Source of the DNA: CAWAND01 sp963727915
GTDB taxonomy: Bacteria; Chloroflexota; Anaerolineae; Anaerolineales; E44-bin32
Assembly: GCA_963727915.1 (NCBI GenBank)
Contig: CAVSID010000006.1
Coordinates: 231,388 to 295,387 of the forward strand
Direction: 5' to 3'
Length of the DNA: 64,000 nt
Made by a program: the position numbers and the translations under genes. The first letter of the stretch is position 1; every line of letters begins with the position of its first letter. Shown here piece after piece: positions 25,089 to 33,671 of the stretch. The notes below the pieces were generated by a model. That model was given only the letters and a program-made list of their open reading frames with translations, ran no database searches and was not told where the DNA came from.

Positions 25089-26076
25089 TCAGGGGCAGCT
25101 TTGATGTGTTGAACCGGACGTCGAATTATCTTCTATGTGCGCAAGCAAAAGTTCAATCGCGAGCCGTCCCGATTCATCCAGGTGTTGACGAACAGTTGTC
25201 AGATCTGCAAACTCTGCCATATCGAGATCATCAAAGCCGATTACTGCCAACTCCTTCGGGACATCGACGCCAAGCTGGTGCGCAACCTGAATCATACTGA
25301 GGGCCTGAAAATCGGTCGCGGCAAAAACAGCCGTAGGCGGGTTCGGGGTGCTAAGCAGATCAATGGCTGCTTGACGTGTCTGTTCCATCGTATAGGGTGC
25401 CAGACGAACGAATTCGTCATCAAGTACGATACCTGCTTCTTGCAGGCCCTGCCTGAACCCCACCAATCTCAAGCTGACGGGATGAATAGCATACTCCGGC
25501 AAATCGGTATCCCCCAAGAATGCAATTCGGCGATGTCCCTTTGCGACAAGGAATTCAGCAACCATCCGCCCGCCAGCCACATCATCAATTTCGACACTAT
25601 TCAGTCTCTTGTGAGGGAATTCGATGAGGACTGTCGGGATGTCATGCTTCAGCAGGCGATTCACATAAGCATCTTCAACCGGGAGAGACATGATTACTAA
25701 CCCATCCAGGTTGCCTGTAAGTGGTAGTGATGAGAGATAACTCTGCAGTCGATCTGCCGAGTCAACCGTGTAGATCACTAACTCTTTGTTCCGCTTGGAT
25801 AACTCCCCCGCTAGACCCCGTAGGCGTTGGACAAAGGAAGGTGCCGTAAAGAAAGGGGTAATCACGCCAATTCGCCCATTCAGCCGCAAGGCACGAGCGC
25901 GAGCCTCGGCCTTGGGAATGAATCCAAGAGCGTCGATGGCGGCAAAAACCCTTTGCCGTGTCTCAACTCTTACTTTGTCGGGAGAATTTATCACTCGGGA
26001 AACGGTTGAAATGCTCGTCCTGGAGTACTCTGCAACATCGTAGATGGTCGGGATTCTTCTCTTTAGCGCACATCAT
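25089..26076 (-). CDS. LacI-family repressor, one frameshift near the start
   Basis: The DNA-binding domain is visible as IPTIYDVAEYSRTSISTVSR and VINSPDKVRVETRQRVFAAI, followed by a periplasmic-binding-like sensor: RIGVITPFFTAPSFVQRLRG, DGLVIMSLPVEDAYV, GHRRIAFLGDTDLPEY, AVFAATDFQALSMIQVAHQL and LAVIGFDDLDMAEFADLTTV. The frame of the helix-turn-helix has no start; dropping one A near 26052 joins it to ATG 26076 (MMCAKEK-IPTIYDV). The operator overlaps its own -10, so autorepression and control of the transporter and sucrose phosphorylase are likely. Confidence 0.88.
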
Positions 26077-26094
26077 CCACCAGAGTAGGAATTA

Positions 26095-26137
26095 TGAAAG
26101 CACTTTCAATATAGCATAACCGCGCTTTCCTTGTCAG
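26095..26137 (-). promoter_or_regulatory. lacI promoter with LacI-type operator TGAAAGCACTTTCA
   Basis: The operator occupies 26095-26108 and touches the -10 TATATT (rc of 26108-26113). CTGACA (rc of 26132-26137) is 18 bp away. The operator arms are identical to the other two copies. Confidence 0.72.
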
Positions 26138-26977
26138 CATGCAGAAGAGATGATCGGATTCTCGATCGGGTTAAGGCAAAGAAGCAAGTCAAGACTATCG
26201 CAGTTCAATTGACACGAGAAGCCTGACTGATTCCACGATAATCGAGAAGCCCAATGTGCGCTAGATGCCAAACCAGATGTAGAACAGGGTTTTGTTTCAT
26301 TGATCCTGGCTGTAGCTTGCTCAAGAATCTGGCCCCATATTCCCACTCTCTGCTAGCTCGTTCTGTCACAAAGAGCTAATTCAACCGATGGCGAGAGGGA
26401 CTGAGGAGCTAGGTCCCTCGAGCCGTGACATCCCACGTAACCGGTGAGGATCGGCCACGGCCATTCGCTTCCCTGCCCCCCACTTCCACTAGCCCGCTGC
26501 GCACCCAGAAGCGGGTTCGGCCATAAGGGGCAAGGCGCTGAAACTCGGCGAGGGATGGACGCGTCTGGTGCGGCCTACCATGTCGGCTTCATCGATGCCG
26601 ACCAGTTCCGCCGAGTGGGCAAGCGCCATTTCGGGCCTCCACCCGTTGGTGACGTCAAACGGCTGCGCCATAAGGCCGGCGTGAACGGAGGTCTTGCCGG
26701 AGACCGGCCGGGATCGCAGGATCTCCTAGGGTCTACGAATCCAGCAGGCGAGTTGTCCGCAATCTCAGGCTTTTGACGGTCTACCGTGGCTTCGCCCTCA
26801 ATGACTTGTCCCGGGCCGGATTACTTTCTTGAATGTCGTGGGGGGATTGGTGAGCCCTGGGGGAACAATCCGGATGCTGCCCGGATCTCTTCCTCAGCAG
26901 AGTCGGTAGAGTAAATTCCACGCAAGGAAGTACTTTCTTGGTTATGTCTATTACCCGGCCCAAAACGACGGGTAAGG
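26138..26977. other. Gene-free stretch
   Basis: Only short overlapping frames without similarity. No terminator, RNA or conserved motif could be supported. Confidence 0.5.
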
Positions 26978-27141
26978 GTCTTGGTCGAAAAGGCAGTGGA
27001 CAATTCCATGACCCTTAGACCGGAATCCGCGAAAAGTTGCGTGCAAGGGTCTAGGGAGTGGCGGCAAGCGTCTGCAAGACCCTTGTTCACGGGTTTCCTT
27101 CGCTGCGCTCAGGACAGGCAAATCCCGTCGTCGCCTCCTGA
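26978..27141 (+). repeat. tRNA-Cys 3' remnant, copy 3, within the roughly 135-bp direct repeat
   Basis: It aligns with 16020-16158 from GGTCTTGGTCGAAAAGGCAG through GGCGGCAAGCGTCTGCAAGA to AATCCCGTCGTCGCCTCCTG. About 23 bp containing CCTTCGCTGCGCTCAGGACAGG interrupt the T loop. It is followed by a terminator-like hairpin. Confidence 0.82.
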
Positions 27142-27157
27142 TCAAAGGTCGTAGAAG

Positions 27158-27206
27158 AAGCCGTTCAAGGGTCTCGTGAAACTGCCAAGGCCCTTAGACG
27201 GCTTTC
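27158..27206 (+). terminator. Terminator-like hairpin after tRNA-Cys remnant 3
   Basis: AAGCCGT...AAGGG pairs with CCCTT...ACGGCTT, then TCTTG. Related to the hairpin at 13237-13286. Confidence 0.65.
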
Positions 27207-27473
27207 TTGATTCCGTGCGAGGGTGTGGAATCGGAAAGACAGGTAGGGGTCTCAGGATTTTGGATTTGCAGGGCGATAAAGTCAACGCCGGACAACCGCC
27301 AAAAGGGGAAATCTGTCGCGGGCCCTTCACTCTCCGGCCGAAGCCGCTTGACCAGTCCGAGGAATGCGGAGTAAGGGATCCCCCGAGGACACCCCCCGAA
27401 TCAGCAAGGCCCTCCGCCTGCACCGACGACGGCCCCAATCTGGATCCTGCTTCGCTGTCCCGTTGTGATCGAT
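27207..27473. other. Gene-free stretch
   Basis: No credible coding or RNA feature was seen between the tRNA remnant and the end of the carbamoyltransferase gene. Confidence 0.5.
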
Positions 27474-28466
27474 CTATCCGCGACCGCCCATCGTCAGGGC
27501 CATGATGGCCTTCTGCACATGGAGCCGGTTCTCTGCCTGCTTGTAGATCACCGACTGCGGACCGTCGATGACGTCGCCATCCGCTTCATGGCCACGGTCG
27601 ATGGGCATACAGTGCATATAGACGGCGTGCTTCTTGGCGAGGGCCATCTTCTCCTGTGTGACCCGCCAGGATGCATTCTTGGCGGCCATGGCCTCCACTT
27701 CCCCTCTTCTTCGGTAACCATGATCGGCCCCCACGACTTCGGATACAGAAAGTCGGCGTCTTTGAAGGCTTCGTCCATGTCATGGGTTTCGGCAAGCTCG
27801 ACGCCGGCCTCCTCGGCGAAGCCGCGTGCCTTCTCCATCACCTCGGGCATCATGTGATAGCCCTCGGGGTACGCCAGCGTGACATCCATGCCGAAGCCGC
27901 GGCATCAACCAAACCAGGGATTGGGGAACCGAGAGCGGCCGAACGTACTTGGGAGCATAAGTCCACGAGACCACGAACTTGCGTCCCCGCAGGTCTCGGC
28001 CGAAAAGTTCAATGAGGGTCATGAGGTCCGCCATAGCCTGACACGGATGATCCACATCATCCTGCATGTTGAGAATCGGCACGTCGGCGTACTGCGCCAT
28101 CTCGTACAGGTACTTGTTGCCGACACCGGTTCGACAATCCCGAATCGAAATACCGTGCCCGTAGCTGCTCAGTACGATGCCGGTGTCCTTAGCGTTCTCG
28201 CCGTGGCCGATCTGCGTCGCCTTGGGTTCGAGGTAAATGGCGTGGCCGCCAAGTTGGGTCATCCCTGTTTCAAACGAATTCCGCGTGCGGGTGCTCTCTT
28301 CGAAGAACAGCATGTAGAGCGTTCGGGCCCGCAGGATATGGTCATGAGGAACGCCCATGGCAAACTCGCCCTTCAGGCGGAGCGCCAGGTCGAGGATCGT
28401 GTTCAGATCCTCCACCGTCCATTCCGGGGTGCAGATGAAGTCCTTCTGGAATAGCTTCGTGTTCAT
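27474..28466 (-). CDS. Ornithine carbamoyltransferase-like protein (YgeW-like), two frameshifts
   Basis: Carbamoyl-phosphate binding motif STRTRNSFETGMTQLGGHAI, then DVPILNMQDDVDHPCQAMAD, then FVVSWTYAPKYVRPLSVPQS. The WxYxP and PLSVPQS features favour the YgeW/acetylornithine-type branch over classical ArgF. After a shift near 27890: MDVTLAYPEGYHMMPEVMEK and DADFLYPKSWGPI. After another near 27700: AVYMHCMPIDRGHEADGDVI and a QAENRLHVQKAIMAL end. GGAGACATCC precedes ATG 28466. It lies 53 nt downstream of a YgeY-like hydrolase, the partner of ygeW in enterobacteria. Confidence 0.82.
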
Positions 28467-28519
28467 GGATGTCTCCTAGCCATGCGGGGTGGATTGCAGC
28501 GAGTCAACCGGGACGTATC

Positions 28520-29731
28520 TCACACCTGCCCGGCATAGATCAACGGGAACATCGCGTAGAATGCAGCCGCTTTCTCGAGCTTGAGCAGATCCACCTGATC
28601 CTCCGGGGTATGGACGAACCTCTCCTCTTGAGGCCCAAAACCCAGTGTGGGAATGCCGGCGGCACCGGCCGAGTAGGTGCCATCTGTGCTAAAACGCCAG
28701 ACCCCTACTTGCGGCGGCTCCCGCCAAAGCGCAGCGCCCGCGGCCAAGCCGGCCGCCAGCAGTGGGTGGCTCTCCTCGAGGAGCCATCCGGGATAGAAAC
28801 TGGGGCCGTCAAGACGCAGGCCTGTGTGGGTGAGCACGGACTGCTCAGGGATGTTGACGGAGGCGCCAAGGGGCTCGACCACGCCGCGAATTCCCTCGAG
28901 GACTTCGTCCATGGACTCGCCGGGAGCCAGGCGCCGGTCGACAGAGATCTCACACCAACTTGGTACCGAATTCGGAGTGTGCGGCCCCTCGAACAGCGTG
29001 ACGACCTGCGTGTCGCGTCCGAAGATGGGATGATCGGGCAACCCCGGGTTCATGTCCTCGAGGGCGCGAATGACGGGCAGCATCTTCAGTAAGGCGCTCT
29101 CCCCGAGTTCGGGCTGGCTAGCGTGGGCGGCCCTGCCGGTGGTGCGGACACGCACGTCACATCGGCCACGCTGACCCCGGCGAAGGGTCATGTCGGTCGC
29201 TTCCGCCAACAGCACCGCGTCCGGGCGCAGCCCGTCTCGCTCGACCAATGAACGAAGCGCGAAGCCTTCGGCGTCCTCCTCAAGCGTGGCGCCCATCACG
29301 ATCAACGAACAGTCGAGATCGAGGTGCAGGGCCTTGATAATGGCGGCGCCGTACACGATGGCGGCCACCCCGGCTTTGCAATCGGAGGCTCCCAAACCCC
29401 ACATCGCACCGTTTTCGACTACCGGCTCCAGAGGCGGATGAGGCCATTCGTGTTCGTCGGCAACCTCGTTTGTGTCCAGGTGGGCGTCATAGAGGATGAG
29501 ACGTTGTCCTCTGCCAATCCGCCCGAGGGCGTTGCCGGCACGGTCCGTCCATACCTCGTCGCAGCCGATGGCACGCAGTTCTTGCAGGGTTCTTTCCACG
29601 GCCTCGGATTCGGCACCTGTGTAGCTGCGGATTCGAATGAGATCGGCCAAGAACTGTTGCTCGGCGCCCGCCAAGTCAGCGGCCGCCTCTTGAACATTTC
29701 GGGCAAGATCCTTGCGGGAAACCGTCGGCAA
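28520..29731 (-). CDS. M20-family metallohydrolase, YgeY-like
   Basis: A 403-residue M20/M28-fold amidohydrolase. Metal-binding motifs: LYDAHLDTNEV (first His and Asp), WGLGASDCKAGVAAIVYG (bridging Asp), ATLEEDAEGFAL (catalytic Glu pair), and a final EERFVHTPEDQVDL His. The dimerisation domain carries GRAAHASQPELGESAL. It matches the YgeY family, annotated as selenium-metabolism-linked hydrolase, whose reaction is unproven. The start is TTG 29731, supported by GGAGGAG a few bases upstream. Probably an operon with the YgeW-like gene. Confidence 0.87.
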   Translation of the reverse strand: MPTVSRKDLARNVQEAAADLAGAEQQFLADLIRIRSYTGAESEAVERTLQELRAIGCDEVWTDRAGNALGRIGRGQRLILYDAHLDTNEVADEHEWPHPPLEPVVENGAMWGLGASDCKAGVAAIVYGAAIIKALHLDLDCSLIVMGATLEEDAEGFALRSLVERDGLRPDAVLLAEATDMTLRRGQRGRCDVRVRTTGRAAHASQPELGESALLKMLPVIRALEDMNPGLPDHPIFGRDTQVVTLFEGPHTPNSVPSWCEISVDRRLAPGESMDEVLEGIRGVVEPLGASVNIPEQSVLTHTGLRLDGPSFYPGWLLEESHPLLAAGLAAGAALWREPPQVGVWRFSTDGTYSAGAAGIPTLGFGPQEERFVHTPEDQVDLLKLEKAAAFYAMFPLIYAGQV

Positions 29732-30485
29732 AGTCTCCTCCTCAGGAATCCCCCTGAATGGACAGAGTGGACCAAAGGCTCGAAAGGTACGATACGAACA
29801 GGCAAGGGCCTCGCGCTCAATCTAAAGGCCCCAGCCGTGTCCAAGCGCCGACGCCGGTGGCTCCAACCGGGCACCTTTCCGGACCAGCCCGATCTTAGCC
29901 AGGCAAGTTACCGGTCCCCGAAGAAGGCGGGCTGCGCATCTTGGCCTAAAGCTCCGTGAATTGATGAGCAATGCACTTCAAGAGAAGATCGGCTTCTGCA
30001 TTGTCGCCAATCGAACAGTGGCCAGTCACGGCGTCGGCATGGGTTCTTGCCTATGACAGCTTGTCCCGGCTGTATCGCGGCGCAAATGCGGTCGGTAGGA
30101 AGGTACGTTTCAGAGAAGCACCCTTCCCCGTCAGCGAACGAGAGAAGAGACGAGTCAATGGTCTCTGCCTGGATGCTTGATTCGGGTCCGTCTTGACCGG
30201 CCAGCGCTCGTTGTAGAGCTCAGTACCTTGAAAGTGGGGATGCTCGGGATCAAACGCGTCAAGTGGCTCAGCGATGATTTCCAAGTCGACCTCCGATTTT
30301 TGCCCAACGCCCCCAAGCTTCGCGAATCACCTTAAGTGCGTCCGAACGGGTTTGGCCGGGGCCATTCTCCATCCTGCCCTTGGACCGCCCTGAGCATACA
30401 ACAACCCCGCCAAATTCGCCCCGCAACCCTCGCGAAGCACACCGCAAGCTCGGTCCGATCCAGCGGTATGTCAGACCGCTCCGGA
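29732..30485. other. Mostly non-coding stretch with a possible coding remnant
   Basis: A minus-strand frame at about 30180-30290 (IIAEPLDAFDPEHPHFQGTE, LYNERWPVKTDPNQ) reads like protein, preceded in another frame by DALKVIREAWGRWAKIG. No start and no family recognised. Confidence 0.4.
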
Positions 30486-30974
30486 CTAAAGTTGGAGCGC
30501 CGACACGCCATTAGCGCCGAGGGTAATGGAGATCTCGCCTCCGTGGTGGACGTCGTGCTCAATGAGATGCCAGATCACCCACTGTCGTGTAATCAGTTCC
30601 GGCTCGCTGGAATCTTCGCCAGGCCAGGTCCTTTCCCAGTCCTCGGGCGTCCAACGGGCAATTGCCTCGTGCATGCTTTCCCAAGTGGACCCCAGCCCGC
30701 CAACAAGTTCGTCGGCTGTGCGCGGTTGCGCGCCCCGGCGATCCCACCTGCCCAGAGCTTGAAACTCCTCTCCACCCTCCTCCATGAGAGCATGAAACCA
30801 GCGGGCACGCGCTCCAATGATATGGGCCGCAATCTCTCCCACGCTTCGAAGATTCGGGGAGGCACGCAGGCCAAGCTGGTCTGGAACCAGAGGAGAAAGA
30901 GCATTGACCATCGCCTGCTGGTAGTTGTGCCAGCCTTCAAAAACCGAGCGAACCAAATCTGGACCTTCGGACAT
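30486..30974 (-). CDS. DinB-family protein
   Basis: A 162-residue four-helix bundle. VGEIAAHIIGARARW supplies the first metal-ligand His, and WVIWHLIEHDVHHGGEISIT supplies the C-terminal His pair of the DinB/YfiT fold. These proteins bind divalent metal; some are thiol-dependent transferases, others are damage-inducible with unknown function. GGAG lies 5-8 nt before ATG 30974. No neighbour indicates the substrate. Confidence 0.88.
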   Translation of the reverse strand: MSEGPDLVRSVFEGWHNYQQAMVNALSPLVPDQLGLRASPNLRSVGEIAAHIIGARARWFHALMEEGGEEFQALGRWDRRGAQPRTADELVGGLGSTWESMHEAIARWTPEDWERTWPGEDSSEPELITRQWVIWHLIEHDVHHGGEISITLGANGVSALQL

Positions 30975-31394
30975 GGCATTCTCCTGAGCGGCCTAGCAGC
31001 CTCGAACTGAGGCGTCGCGGGACGACCACAGGCTTGGACTTCCCAACCTTGCCAATCGCTCCACCGATTGAAGATCGCGCCGAAACCCGACCGATTCGAT
31101 CCAGCGAGAATTCGGGTGGCGCCGGCCATTTCTGTGACCCCACGGGGAAGCGCGAATCACGACCTCGTGAACCGGAGGAGCAGGTGAACTTCATCCTGAC
31201 TTCGATAGTACTCGACTGTTGGCCGATGTGGTAAGGATCCTAGCAAATCAGGCAAGAGACAAATCCTTCCCTCTTGACTTACCTTTGGTGACGAAGAGCA
31301 GCCAGAGTCGGTGACATCTCCAATCTCCCCTTCGGGCGGGCGGGTCTACAATGGACTCTGATCCCTCACCTCGGGGGAGGCAAGGAGCCTCGAT
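30975..31394. other. Intergenic stretch
   Basis: Between divergent genes. TTGACT at 31274 and TACAAT near 31349 are visible but not correctly spaced. Nothing else supported. Confidence 0.45.
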
Positions 31395-32285
31395 ATGCCA
31401 GAAGGCGATCCGAATCAAGCCGGATCAGCAGCCAATATCCTCGTCGTCGTCGGCAATCAGAACCATGCCGAGCGACTGAAACCTGTTTTGAATTCCGACG
31501 GGTATCAGCTTGAAACGGTCCTGTCCCTCTCCCTGCCCCTTCCCTCGCTTTGTGCGACCCCCGATCTGGCCATTGTCTGGTTCCCATACGCATCTCCGGA
31601 CGCACTCCCACAGCTCGAGAACATCATTCGAGCCATCCAGGATATTGGAGAGGAGCCGCCTCTGCCAGTTCTTCTGATCGTCGACGAAGACGGTGCGCGG
31701 TGGGTCGAGCCGAGTTTTCGTCTCAACGTGACCGACGTTCTTATGCGCCCGATACATCCGTTGATGTTGCGGCAGCGCGTGCGCCTTCTGCTCCGAGCCC
31801 GTCAGACGGAGCACATCGTCGATGCCCTGAAACGCCAAGTCGAGGAGCAACAGAGACGTCGCATGATAAGCGCCCTGGATTCGGCTTTGCAGATGTTTCA
31901 AGACGACTCCCGCTTGAGGAAGCCAGGGACGGTGTCGGCATCACCGGCACCTAGCCTGATCAGGATCGGCGACGATCTTCTGTTTGATGTTGAAGAGCAC
32001 TGTCTCGTCTCCGAAGCCAACGGTCCGGTAGCTCCTCGGAAGACCAGGTTGACCGCCAGCCAAACATCTATCCTCTCCTACATGGTGTGCCACCCCCATC
32101 GTGCACTCGGCAACCAGGAAATCGCCCAAGGTGCACTTGGCTACAGAAACATCGATCAGTGTCAAGCCCAAGCCATTGTCCGCCCTCACATCTTGCGGCT
32201 CCGTCGCAAGCTTGAGCATGACGTACGGAATCCCCAGATTCTGCGCACAGTCCGTGGCTCTGGCTACATCTTTTCCCCTGATTAG
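31395..32285 (+). CDS. OmpR-like regulator with a degenerate receiver domain
   Basis: A 296-residue protein. Residues about 14-135 follow the receiver pattern (NILVVVGNQNHAERLKPVLN, PDLAIVWFPYASPDALPQLE, LPVLLIVDEDG, VTDVLMRPIHPLMLRQRV). The acidic pair is replaced by GN, the phosphoacceptor Asp is absent and the conserved Lys is Arg. A coiled linker (about 140-160) leads to a winged-helix output domain: LTASQTSILSYMVCHPHRAL, HILRLRRKLEHDV and ILRTVRGSGYIFSPD. Control by phosphorylation is therefore unlikely. It precedes amtB by about 100 nt on the same strand and may regulate it. Confidence 0.85.
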   Translation: MPEGDPNQAGSAANILVVVGNQNHAERLKPVLNSDGYQLETVLSLSLPLPSLCATPDLAIVWFPYASPDALPQLENIIRAIQDIGEEPPLPVLLIVDEDGARWVEPSFRLNVTDVLMRPIHPLMLRQRVRLLLRARQTEHIVDALKRQVEEQQRRRMISALDSALQMFQDDSRLRKPGTVSASPAPSLIRIGDDLLFDVEEHCLVSEANGPVAPRKTRLTASQTSILSYMVCHPHRALGNQEIAQGALGYRNIDQCQAQAIVRPHILRLRRKLEHDVRNPQILRTVRGSGYIFSPD

Positions 32286-32350
32286 CCTTACCCAGCAGCA
32301 ATCGAACTGCCGAGATACTGAAATCTACCAGTGCTCTGTAGCGGAGTACG

Positions 32351-32370
32351 ATTGAACCGTCCCGTTCAAT
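32351..32370. promoter_or_regulatory. Inverted repeat ATTGAAC-N6-GTTCAAT upstream of amtB
   Basis: Perfect 7-bp arms directly before the GGAGG Shine-Dalgarno of amtB. It could be an operator for the adjacent regulator or a leader hairpin affecting ribosome access. Confidence 0.55.
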
Positions 32371-32383
32371 TCGGAGGCGAATC

Positions 32384-33595
32384 ATGATTGATACCGGCAA
32401 CACCGGGTTCATGCTTGTCGCGACAAGTCTCGTTATGCTCATGACCCCGGGACTCGCGTTCTTCTATGGCGGGCTCGTCGGCCGCAAGAACGTTCTAACC
32501 ATCATGATCCAGTCGTTCGTATCGATGGGGGTGACGACCATCCTGTGGTACATGGTCGGGTACTCGCTGTGCTTCAGCGGTGATGTTGGCGGGGTCATTG
32601 GAAACTTGGACCAGGCCTTCTTGCATGGAATCAACGTGAATTCTGCCTTTGGTGCCTCAGGGATCCCTCTCTTTGTCTTCGTGGCATACCAGATGATGTT
32701 TGCCATCATCACACCAGCCCTGATCACTGGGGCGTTCGCAAACCGGGTCCGGTTCGGTGCCTATCTGTTCTTCCTGGTTGCCTGGCTGATATTCGTCTAT
32801 TTCCCAATGGTCCACATGATCTGGGGGGGCGGCATTTTGCAGCAATGGGGAGTCGAGGACTTTGCGGGCGGGATTGTGGTTCATAACATTGCTGGGATGG
32901 CAGCATTAGCCTCGGTCATCTTCGTAGGACGAAGGGTATTCCAAGACAAGGGGCCACACAGCATCCCTCTCGTGGCGCTGGGCACCGGCCTCCTATGGTT
33001 CGGCTGGTACGGCTTCAACGCCGGCAGTGAACTGAGCGTGAACGCGGTCACGGCGACGGCCTTCCTCAACACAGATATCGCTGCCTCCTTCGCGGGTGTG
33101 GTCTGGCTGATCATGGCCTGGATCTTCGAGAAGAAACCCAAATTCCTTGGGCTCTTGACCGGCGCGGTCGCCGGTCTTGCGACCATCACGCCAGCCGCGG
33201 GTTTCGTTACCCCAACCAGCGCCGCCATCATCGGAATCGCGGCCGGGGCCATTTGCTACTTCGCCATATCTCTTCGAACGCGCATGAACTTGGACGACGC
33301 GCTGGACGTCTGGGGTGTACATGGCGTTGGTGGTTTTCTTGGAATCCTGTGCTTGGGCCTGCTGGCCGATGCAAGCGTTAATGCTGCTGGCGTCAACGGA
33401 TTGCTCCTGGGGAATGCGAGCTTTTTCCTGAAGGAGCTGGTGGCTGTGGTACTGTCCTCAGTGTATGCCTTCGCGATTTCCTATGCGATGTTGTGGGTTA
33501 TCAACAAGATCACAACTGTCAAGGTCACACGACAGGATGAAGAGACGGGTCTCGATGCGGCGCTTCACGGGGAAAATGCCTACGAAATGATCTGA
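32384..33595 (+). CDS. amtB: Ammonium transporter AmtB
   Basis: A 403-residue membrane channel with about 11 helices. Family motifs: TPGLAFFYGGLVGRKNVLTI, DFAGGIVVHNIAGMAAL with the first pore His, GTGLLWFGWYGFNAGSELSV, and DDALDVWGVHGVGGFLG with the second pore His. The C-terminal tail LDAALHGENAYEM is the GlnK-interacting end. GGAGG precedes ATG 32384. No glnK/glnB gene follows, so the PII partner must be elsewhere. Confidence 0.96.
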   Translation: MIDTGNTGFMLVATSLVMLMTPGLAFFYGGLVGRKNVLTIMIQSFVSMGVTTILWYMVGYSLCFSGDVGGVIGNLDQAFLHGINVNSAFGASGIPLFVFVAYQMMFAIITPALITGAFANRVRFGAYLFFLVAWLIFVYFPMVHMIWGGGILQQWGVEDFAGGIVVHNIAGMAALASVIFVGRRVFQDKGPHSIPLVALGTGLLWFGWYGFNAGSELSVNAVTATAFLNTDIAASFAGVVWLIMAWIFEKKPKFLGLLTGAVAGLATITPAAGFVTPTSAAIIGIAAGAICYFAISLRTRMNLDDALDVWGVHGVGGFLGILCLGLLADASVNAAGVNGLLLGNASFFLKELVAVVLSSVYAFAISYAMLWVINKITTVKVTRQDEETGLDAALHGENAYEMI

Positions 33596-33631
33596 TTCCC
33601 AGGAGGTTGGCCATCAGGCCGCTCACATCGG

Positions 33632-33671
33632 GATGGCTCGGACCGGGAAAGATCCCCGCATCCGAGCCATC
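33632..33671 (+). terminator. Strong hairpin after amtB
   Basis: GATGGCTCGGA and TCCGAGCCATC form an 11-bp perfect stem 36 nt after the amtB stop, followed by a weak T-rich stretch. Confidence 0.7.

Noticed and set aside
27474..28466. Calling the carbamoyltransferase argF outright
   Set aside because: The WTYAP and PLSVPQS segment and the ygeY neighbour point to the YgeW/acetylornithine-type branch; the symbol is left blank.
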